NCBI GenBank assembly: GCA_017475725.1
Contig: JAFVFA010000021.1
Coordinates: 1 to 8,436, forward strand
Reading direction: 5' to 3'
From: Spirochaetales bacterium
GTDB lineage: Bacteria; Spirochaetota; Spirochaetia; Sphaerochaetales; Sphaerochaetaceae
Length of the DNA stretch: 8,436 nucleotides
Both the position numbers and the translations under genes were made by a program. The notes under the pieces were generated by a model. That model worked only from the letters and a program-made list of their open reading frames with translations. It was not told the origin of the DNA and made no database searches. Shown here one piece after another: positions 1-4,438 of the stretch (its first letter is position 1; every line of letters begins with the position of its first letter).

Positions 1-239
1 TGCTCAGGGAACTGGAAGGAGATGCCCACCCTCTTTCCTGACTCCAGCGCAACACATCCGCCTGTAGGAGCGATGAGAGAGGCCATGATCCGTATCAGAG
101 TTGACTTTCCACTGCCTGTTCTGCCTGCAATACCAAGAAAATCGCCATCACAAACCTCAAAGGAGATATCATTCAAGGCTCTTGTCTCGAACGGAAGACC
201 CTTGTCATAGACATGGGAGACATGCTTGAGTTCCATCAT
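1..239 (-). CDS. ecfA2: Energy-coupling factor transporter ATPase EcfA2 (C-terminus beyond the window)
   Basis: ATP-binding subunit of an ECF-type ABC transporter. With EcfA1 it forms the cytoplasmic motor that drives EcfT and an S subunit. Only the first 79 codons are present; the gene runs off the left edge. Visible: Walker A GRTGSGKST at residues 39-47 and the start of the Q-loop (SFQFPE, residues 74-79), which is typical of EcfA2. The ATG at 237-239 overlaps the EcfT stop as ATGA, a 4-base overlap, and a GGGGG-rich stretch precedes it. A second ATG follows at once (234-236), so either could be used. It is the last visible gene of the operon, which runs EcfA1-EcfT-EcfA2 rather than the commoner A1-A2-T order. 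Signature, Walker B and H-loop are outside the window. Identity is confident from the second ATPase position and the FQFPE motif; intactness cannot be judged. Confidence 0.9.
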   Translation of the reverse strand, partial: MMELKHVSHVYDKGLPFETRALNDISFEVCDGDFLGIAGRTGSGKSTLIRIMASLIAPTGGCVALESGKRVGISFQFPE

Positions 240-994
240 AGCCCTGCCCCCTTCAGAAGGATCATCACGGCAAAGTATGTCAGAATGCAAATGTAGGCGG
301 CAGCGTCCTCCCTTCCATATGCAAGCGGCCTGAGATGGCCCACCTTACCAGATCCGTACAGTCTTGACTCCATTGCGATGGACAGGGTATCTGCCCTCCT
401 GAATGCTGAGACGAACATAGGCACAAGAACAGGAGCAAGGGCCCTTGCCCTATTAAGGATGCTCCCCTTGCCAAGGTCCGCACCTCTGGCCTTCTGCGCA
501 TCCATCACATGCCTAGCCTCGTCTGCAAGGATCGGTATGAACCTAAGGGCAATGCTGAGTGCGGTTGCGAGGTCATGGACAGGGACCTTGAAGAGCCCGA
601 GCCATCTCAGGGCCTTCTCCATGCCGTCTGACAGGCTCTTTGGTTTTGTGGTCAGAGTGACGAGATTGGATATGAAGACAAGCTCCACCATCCTTCCTGC
701 AATCAGCAATACACGCCAGGCACTTCCGCTGTGGATGAAGATGTTCAGAAGGCAGACCATGCACATGACAGCCCATACCGGTGCCAGACCTCTGAGCATG
801 TACCTGAGAGGGACACGTGACAGCAGCATCAGAAGACAGAGAGCTGCAAATGACACTGCAAAAGAGATTGGTGAGGAGGCAATGAAGACGGACACAGCAT
901 ACAGGACAGCACCTGCCAGCTTTGTCCTGGGATCAAGTCCATGGAGGAAGGAACTTGTTGGATAGTATCTTCCAAGAGTCACATCCCTCAGCAT
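236..994 (-). CDS. ecfT: Energy-coupling factor transporter transmembrane protein EcfT
   Basis: Membrane scaffold of an ECF transporter (252 aa). It links the two ATPases to the substrate-binding S subunit and turns ATP hydrolysis into toppling of S. The N-terminus has the family signature GRYYPTSSFLHGLDPRTK (residues 8-25). Hydrophobic segments follow at about 26-58, 69-88, 92-115 and 232-248. The cytoplasmic coupling helices lie in between. The first coupling motif is canonical (KARG, 168-171). The second reads ESRLYG (209-214), where EAR-type sequences are usual, so it diverges slightly. The ATG at 992-994 overlaps the EcfA1 end by 7 bases and has an AAGGAG site at 1001-1006 with a 6-base gap, which fixes the start. 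Its stop overlaps the EcfA2 start, so synthesis of A1, T and A2 is probably translationally coupled. Length is normal for the family. Confidence 0.93.
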   Translation of the reverse strand: MLRDVTLGRYYPTSSFLHGLDPRTKLAGAVLYAVSVFIASSPISFAVSFAALCLLMLLSRVPLRYMLRGLAPVWAVMCMVCLLNIFIHSGSAWRVLLIAGRMVELVFISNLVTLTTKPKSLSDGMEKALRWLGLFKVPVHDLATALSIALRFIPILADEARHVMDAQKARGADLGKGSILNRARALAPVLVPMFVSAFRRADTLSIAMESRLYGSGKVGHLRPLAYGREDAAAYICILTYFAVMILLKGAGL

Positions 995-1806
995 CCATTT
1001 CTCCTTCTTTCCAGTTCCTTGACAATCTTGTCCATAGTATCAATGTCCTTATCAAGGAATACTCCGCTATTTTTCAATGCTTTTCTGAGCTTATAGACCA
1101 TTGGTATATCCACACCAAATTCGTCCAATCCATTTTCAGCCCCGAACACATCGCAAGGCAGTCCTTCCAAGACGACCCTTCCATGGTCCAGCACAACAAC
1201 TGATTTGGCCAAGGCCGCCTCCTCCGGATCATGGGTCATCATGACAACGGACATACCGTTTCCGTTGAGTCTTCCGATTGCTGACAGGACCATCCTCCTA
1301 CCCTCGGGGTCCAGCATGGAAGTCGCCTCGTCGAGCACCAGACAATCAGGGTGCATGGCAATGGCACCTGCTATGGCAACAAGCTGCTTCTGTCCTCCTG
1401 AGAGTCTGGAAGGTGAACGGCCGGCAAGCTCCTTTATTCCGCAGATCTGCAGACTCTCCCTCACCCTGCTTTCAATGTCTTCCGGTTCGAGTCCAAGGTT
1501 CTCCGGGCCGAAGGCCACATCATCCTCCACGGTGTCCGCGACCATCTGTGAATCCGGGTCCTGGAGAACAAGTCCCACTTTGCGCCTGATTGCATAGGCA
1601 TCCTTCTCTTCCCTCCCATCAACCAGAATCCTTCCGGATGTCGGGGAGATCAGTGCATTGAGAATCTTGGCCAAGGTTGATTTGCCTGCTCCGTTGCCAC
1701 CTAACACAGCCACAAAACCAGCCCTTTCGATCTTCAGGGAAACGTCTGACAGACCGCCTCCCCCATGGAACGGGAAGTTTACATTCTGAAGTTCAATCAG
1801 AGCCAT
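988..1806 (-). CDS. ecfA1: Energy-coupling factor transporter ATPase EcfA1
   Basis: First ATPase of the ECF motor (272 aa), cytoplasmic. Motifs in order: Walker A GGNGAGKST (36-44), Q-loop LQDPDSQ (81-87, Gln82), signature LSGGQ (135-139), Walker B CLVLDE (155-160) and H-loop His192 in MMTHD. All residues needed for ATP hydrolysis are present. The QDPDSQ Q-loop is characteristic of EcfA1, whereas EcfA2 has QFPE. After the signature, Leu142 stands where Arg is common (LSGGQKQR in relatives). A longer frame opens at 1857, but the start at 1804-1806 is preferred. It has a GGGAGG site at 1813-1818 spaced 6 bases, and MALIELQNV matches where the family begins. The gene overlaps the end of the upstream S-subunit gene by 14 bases and the start of ecfT by 7. 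This suggests coupled translation and a dedicated transporter complex. Confidence 0.95.
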   Translation of the reverse strand: MALIELQNVNFPFHGGGGLSDVSLKIERAGFVAVLGGNGAGKSTLAKILNALISPTSGRILVDGREEKDAYAIRRKVGLVLQDPDSQMVADTVEDDVAFGPENLGLEPEDIESRVRESLQICGIKELAGRSPSRLSGGQKQLVAIAGAIAMHPDCLVLDEATSMLDPEGRRMVLSAIGRLNGNGMSVVMMTHDPEEAALAKSVVVLDHGRVVLEGLPCDVFGAENGLDEFGVDIPMVYKLRKALKNSGVFLDKDIDTMDKIVKELERRRNGC

Positions 1807-2305
1807 TGCAATCCTCCCGTCCCTTGCCGACCCTTCTGATAAGCATTGCCGAGACAAGACCTATGACCACACCTGTGACGACCCCGCTGATGATCAGGAA
1901 AGGCAGATAATAGAAAAGCGCTCCGGTTCCGAGCAGCGCAGCTGCAACCGCAATCTGACCAAGGTTGTGCAGGACAGCCCCTGAAACGCTTACCGCCGTG
2001 GTTCCGAACAGACCGGTCCTCTTCAGAATCGACATCCCGACCAGAGACAGAAACGCCCCGGCAGCCGAATAGGCCAAGGTAAGAACAGTTCCGAACAGAA
2101 GGGCTGAAAGAAGCACCCTCAGAAGAGAGATCAGAAACGCATGCTTGAAATCCAGTCTGTAGAGAGCATAGACGACGACTATGTTGGCCAGCCCCACCTT
2201 GATGCCGGGGATTGCCACAAATGCAGGTATCAGGCTCTCCACATAGGAAAGGACCATGGCAAGTGTAATAAGAAGTCCGGTCTCAGCTATTTCCCTTGTC
2301 TTCAA
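1793..2305 (-). CDS. Gx-family ECF transporter S component (EetB-like; often named heptaprenyl diphosphate synthase component I)
   Basis: Small integral membrane protein (170 aa) with about five or six hydrophobic segments (roughly 8-29, 35-50, 55-77, 79-92, 104-128, 130-156). Family signatures seen: SYVESLIP (20-27), PGIKVGLAN (33-41), LLRVLLSALLFG (61-72), GAFLSL (83-88) and GAVLHNLGQIAVA (109-121). These mark the Gx transporter family (Pfam Hpre_diP_synt_I), a branch of ECF substrate-binding subunits. The old name heptaprenyl diphosphate synthase component I is not supported by any prenyl-transferase motif. The chosen start is TTG at 2303-2305. It follows an AGGAGG (2312-2317) by 6 bases and gives MKTREIAETG, as in relatives; an ATG at 2327-2329 would lie upstream of that site. 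It sits between an EetA-like gene and ecfA1-ecfT-ecfA2, so it is probably the S subunit of that motor. The substrate is unknown; the Listeria homologue EetB belongs to flavin-based extracellular electron transfer. Confidence 0.88.
   Translation of the reverse strand: MKTREIAETGLLITLAMVLSYVESLIPAFVAIPGIKVGLANIVVVYALYRLDFKHAFLISLLRVLLSALLFGTVLTLAYSAAGAFLSLVGMSILKRTGLFGTTAVSVSGAVLHNLGQIAVAAALLGTGALFYYLPFLIISGVVTGVVIGLVSAMLIRRVGKGREDCNGSD
1813..1818 (-). promoter_or_regulatory. Ribosome binding site deciding the EcfA1 start
   Basis: GGGAGG on the minus strand lies 6 bases before the ATG at 1804-1806, inside the last codons of the upstream S-subunit gene. It supports the 272-residue EcfA1 start over the 17-residue longer in-frame option starting at 1857. 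Confidence 0.75.
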
Positions 2306-2311
2306 GACCAG

Positions 2312-2317
2312 CCTCCT
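2312..2317 (-). promoter_or_regulatory. Ribosome binding site supporting a TTG start for the S component
   Basis: A full AGGAGG overlaps the TAG stop (2316-2318) of the upstream gene and is followed by 6 bases and then TTG (2303-2305). It falls inside the reading frame if the upstream ATG at 2329 is used, so it argues for the TTG start. Confidence 0.7.
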
Positions 2318-2693
2318 AGTTGACCACATCCACGGAGGACCTGCCTCCCACTATCCGTACCGAAATGCGCTCCGGAAGGCAGACCAGACTCTGCCCGGAG
2401 AACCTGACCCATCCCATCTTCACGCAGAGCTTGTCAGGGCATTCCGCATGGAGCATTCTGGCCTTGCCGCCAAGGATCTCCAAGGTGTTCGTGCCTCCGT
2501 TCAGGACAAAGACACCGTCGCAGTCCAAAGGGTATCTGGCGATCTCCGAACCCTCAAGCTCGACAACTGCATAGGCACCTGCCCTTCCACCCAGCTGCAT
2601 GGCAAGAAGCAGGCCCAAGCCCACCACCGCAAGGGCCAGAATCAGGACAATGTCTCTGCTGACTGTACTTTTACCTCTGACTTTATCCTTCAT
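2316..2693 (-). CDS. NusG domain II-containing membrane-anchored protein (EetA-like)
   Basis: Small protein (125 aa) with a basic N-terminus (residues 1-13), one transmembrane segment (about 14-33) and an extracytoplasmic domain of about 90 residues. The domain matches the NusG_II/DUF1312 family: ECPDKLCVKMGW (84-95) followed by GQSLVCLPERISVRI (100-114). Cys85, Cys90 and Cys105 are the family's conserved cysteines; Cys58 is extra. It is not transcription factor NusG, since the NGN and KOW domains are absent. The start at 2691-2693 is chosen because GAGGGG lies 5 bases upstream; an ATG at 2718-2720 has no such site. It is the first gene of the operon, 10 bases before the EetB-like S component. 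Listeria has the same pair, eetA-eetB, in its extracellular electron transfer locus. A role as an extracytoplasmic partner of the S subunit is inferred; the biochemical activity is unknown. Confidence 0.87.
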   Translation of the reverse strand: MKDKVRGKSTVSRDIVLILALAVVGLGLLLAMQLGGRAGAYAVVELEGSEIARYPLDCDGVFVLNGGTNTLEILGGKARMLHAECPDKLCVKMGWVRFSGQSLVCLPERISVRIVGGRSSVDVVN

Positions 2694-2708
2694 CGAGCCC
2701 CTCAAGCC

Positions 2709-2738
2709 TTGACGGCACATTTTTTCTATCCAAATAAT
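2709..2738 (+). promoter_or_regulatory. Candidate promoter of the ASCH gene
   Basis: Plus-strand TTGACG (2709-2714, 5 of 6), an 18-base spacer and AATAAT (2733-2738, 5 of 6). The -10 segment lies almost exactly on the -10 of the opposing operon promoter (2734-2739). Predicted start of transcription is near 2745, about 18 bases before the ATG. Confidence 0.5.
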
Positions 2739-2761
2739 ATCAGATTGAGGAGCATTTGCAA
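2734..2761 (-). promoter_or_regulatory. Candidate promoter of the EetAB-ECF operon
   Basis: Minus-strand TTGCAA (2756-2761, 4 of 6 to TTGACA), a 16-base spacer, then TATTAT (2734-2739, 5 of 6 to TATAAT). Transcription would begin near 2727, about 34 bases before the ATG at 2693. It is the only promoter-like match I found in the gap, and it overlaps the opposing promoter. Confidence 0.5.
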
Positions 2762-2762
2762 C

Positions 2763-3203
2763 ATGACGGATAGGGAGATGTGGTTGCGGTTCACCAAAAC
2801 CGGCAGAGCAAGGACAAACGAATATGAATCATGGTCCTTCGGTGATGCACCGGACAAGCTGGCTGCCCTTGTGCTGGAGGGGAGGAAGACCGCGACCGCC
2901 TCGGCCTATGACCTGTATGCCTATGACAATGAGGACATACCAAAGGTCGGTGACTACAGCGTAATACTTGACTCCGCGGATCAGGCTGTCTGCATCATAG
3001 TGAATACCGATGTCAGGGTTGTTCCGTTCAGGGATGTGGATGAGAGCCATGCAAGGGCCGAGGGCGAAGGGGACCTGTCACTTGCACTCTGGAGAGAGGT
3101 CCATGAGAGCTTCTTCAGAAAGGAACTGAGCGACGCAAGGATGGAATTCACAGAGGATTCGCTGATTGTGCTCGAACGGTTTGATGTGGTGTTCAGGCCT
3201 TGA
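2763..3203 (+). CDS. ASCH domain-containing protein
   Basis: Soluble cytoplasmic protein of 146 aa, the only plus-strand gene. It matches the longer ASCH type common in anaerobic bacteria: an N-terminal ESWSFGDAPDKLAALVLEG helix (22-40), the ASCH core motif GRKTATAS (40-47), PKVGDYSVIL (60-69) and the acidic GEGDLSLALWREVHESFF segment (101-118). ASCH folds resemble PUA domains and are thought to bind RNA or nucleosides. Studied members include a Zymomonas RNase and the E. coli YqfB amidohydrolase, but neither activity can be assigned here. The ATG at 2763-2765 is chosen because GAGGAG lies about 10 bases upstream and it fits the family N-terminus; the frame is open much further upstream without meaning. 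It is divergent from the EetAB-ECF operon, and its last 11 bases overlap the end of the convergent DUF3842 gene. Confidence 0.9.
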   Translation: MTDREMWLRFTKTGRARTNEYESWSFGDAPDKLAALVLEGRKTATASAYDLYAYDNEDIPKVGDYSVILDSADQAVCIIVNTDVRVVPFRDVDESHARAEGEGDLSLALWREVHESFFRKELSDARMEFTEDSLIVLERFDVVFRP

Positions 3204-3588
3204 GCAGGCTGACTGCATCGTTTATGTACTCTGAGAGTGACTTCTCGATGACTCCAGCGACCTCAAAGCACTTGTTCACAGGGATCAGGATCTTGCGGGC
3301 ATCGCTCTGACCCACAGCCTCCGCCATTCTGGGGGTTATCTCCCCAAGCATGGAATCAGCCGCAATTATGCCCACGGGCCCGATGATGACCTCTGCATGG
3401 CGACAGGCGATGACGACAGGGTTCTCTCCTGTGGCACCGTTGTCTGCGCCGGCCTTCAGCATGGCAGATGTTGCAAGCGAATTGGTTCCGATTGCCGTTA
3501 TGGAGCAGTCGATCGAGGCCTCACGTATCTTCTCTATCAGGGACTTTCCAATGCGTCCACCCTGTCCGTCAATCACAAGAATCTTCAT
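3193..3588 (-). CDS. DUF3842 family protein
   Basis: Small cytoplasmic protein (131 aa) of the uncharacterised DUF3842 family. The N-terminus MKILVIDGQGGRIGKSL has a beta strand followed by a glycine-rich loop (residues 7-16), as in Rossmann-like nucleotide-binding folds. Other family landmarks are GTNSLATSAMLKAGADNGATGEN (34-56), VIIGPVGI (67-74), SMLGEITPRMA (79-89) and ARKILIPVNKC (97-107). No signal peptide or membrane segment is seen. The start ATG at 3586-3588 follows a GGAGG-containing stretch; a TTG at 3604-3606 would add six residues but lies upstream of that site. It begins 10 bases after the ZIP transporter stop, so the two are almost certainly cotranscribed. The Rossmann-like loop and the conserved Cys107 are visible, but no function is known. 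A link to metal handling is only inferred from its neighbour. Confidence 0.88.
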   Translation of the reverse strand: MKILVIDGQGGRIGKSLIEKIREASIDCSITAIGTNSLATSAMLKAGADNGATGENPVVIACRHAEVIIGPVGIIAADSMLGEITPRMAEAVGQSDARKILIPVNKCFEVAGVIEKSLSEYINDAVSLLKA

Positions 3589-3598
3589 TTTCCCCTCC

Positions 3599-4378
3599 TC
3601 AGCCAAGGGCTACATCCAGGACCATCATGACGGCGAATCCGATGGCAAAGGCCACTATGGCCATGTTGCTGTGCTTCCCCTCCTGGCTTTCCGGGATGAG
3701 CTCATCGACCACGACATACAGCATCGCACCAGCGGCGAAGGCAAGAAGATAGGGAAGGATTGCAGTCAGTTTGGCGACAAACAGAATTGTGATGAATCCG
3801 GCAAGAGGTTCAACGGCACCTGAGAGGGTCCCGAACAGGAAGGCCTTTGACCTTCCCATGCCCTCTCCCCTCAAAGGCATTGAGATTATTGCGCCTTCGG
3901 GGAAGTTCTGGATCGCTATTCCGATTGAGAGAGCCATTGCTGCAGTGGCGGAGATTCCCGAACCGGATGCCATTGCACCTGCAAAGGCCACGCCGACGGC
4001 CATCCCCTCTGGGATGTTGTGGAGAGTCACTGCGAAGAACATCTTTGCGTTCTTGGACACCTTGTTCGTCCTGATGCCCTCCGGGGAATCCGCATAGGCA
4101 TGCAGGTGCGGGATAACATCATCAAGGACCAGAAGGAAGGCGACACCTGCAAGGAAGCCCACAGTGGCGGGCACCCATGCCACTTTGGCCTGAGCCTCTG
4201 CCATTGAGATGGAAGGTATGAGCAAAGACCAGACGGATGCCGCGACCATCACTCCGGCGGCGAATCCAAGCAGGACTTTCTCCGTCCTGCCGCTGATCCT
4301 GTTCCTCAGAAGGAACACCATGGCGGAGCCGAGTGTGGTTCCCAGGAAAGGTATGACTAGGGTTATGAGTTCAGACAT
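3599..4378 (-). CDS. ZIP family divalent metal transporter (ZupT/GufA-like)
   Basis: Inner-membrane protein (259 aa) with about eight hydrophobic segments, importing Zn2+ or similar divalent ions in known relatives. The two metal-site motifs are intact: HNIPEG (120-125) in the fourth segment and QNFPEG (157-162) in the fifth. Further acidic residues lie at Glu190 (SGAVEP) and Asp226/Glu227 (VVDELIPE). The loop after segment three has a short histidine-containing stretch HLHAYAD (91-97), much shorter than the histidine-rich loops of some ZIPs. The ATG at 4376-4378 has an AAGGAG site with 8 bases of spacing. It follows an acyl-CoA synthetase gene by 60 bases and precedes DUF3842 by 10. An 11-base inverted repeat covers its start codon. 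Metal specificity (Zn, Fe, Mn, Co) cannot be read from the sequence. Confidence 0.93.
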   Translation of the reverse strand: MSELITLVIPFLGTTLGSAMVFLLRNRISGRTEKVLLGFAAGVMVAASVWSLLIPSISMAEAQAKVAWVPATVGFLAGVAFLLVLDDVIPHLHAYADSPEGIRTNKVSKNAKMFFAVTLHNIPEGMAVGVAFAGAMASGSGISATAAMALSIGIAIQNFPEGAIISMPLRGEGMGRSKAFLFGTLSGAVEPLAGFITILFVAKLTAILPYLLAFAAGAMLYVVVDELIPESQEGKHSNMAIVAFAIGFAVMMVLDVALG

Positions 4379-4414
4379 GTGATGCTCTCCTTAGAGAAAA
4401 CTACATCACATGTC
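4374..4414 (-). promoter_or_regulatory. Inverted repeat over the ZIP start codon (start-site hairpin or operator)
   Basis: Perfect 11-base inverted repeat: GACATGTGATG at 4374-4384 and its complement at 4404-4414, with 19 bases between. In the minus-strand mRNA the 3' arm contains the start codon (4376-4378). Inside it, CUCU and AGAG (4393-4396, 4385-4388) can form a second 4-base stem stacked on the first, with AAGG of the Shine-Dalgarno site as the tetraloop. Folded this way, both initiation signals would be hidden. Each arm also holds the palindrome ACATGT, 33 bases centre to centre, which would suit a DNA-binding dimer pair. Confidence 0.6.
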
Positions 4415-4426
4415 CCAAATGTTCAA
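4398..4426 (-). promoter_or_regulatory. Weak candidate promoter for zip-DUF3842
   Basis: Minus-strand TTGAAC (4421-4426), a 17-base spacer and TAGTTT (4398-4403). The -10 match is poor (3 of 6), and the leader would be only about 15 bases. If real, one arm of the inverted repeat fills the spacer and the other lies just after the start, a layout typical of repressor operators. Cotranscription from the upstream gene is the alternative. Confidence 0.25.
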
Positions 4427-4438
4427 GATTGGAGTCTT

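Noticed and set aside
378..965. Long open frame antisense to ecfT
   Set aside because: It is a shadow frame: no ribosome site, no recognisable family, and the opposite strand encodes a clear EcfT with all signatures.
1793..2305. Heptaprenyl diphosphate synthase subunit
   Set aside because: The family was once named so, but the protein is a polytopic membrane protein without prenyl-transferase aspartate motifs and sits with ECF genes.
2316..2693. Transcription factor NusG
   Set aside because: It has a membrane anchor and only the domain II-type fold; NGN and KOW domains are missing.
2256..2762. Long N-terminal extension of the ASCH frame
   Set aside because: The upstream part is antisense to the EetA-like gene; the ATG at 2763 with GAGGAG upstream gives the normal family length.
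3195..3209. Bidirectional terminator between ASCH and DUF3842
   Set aside because: Only a 4-base GCCT/AGGC stem is possible and no T-tract is present on either side.
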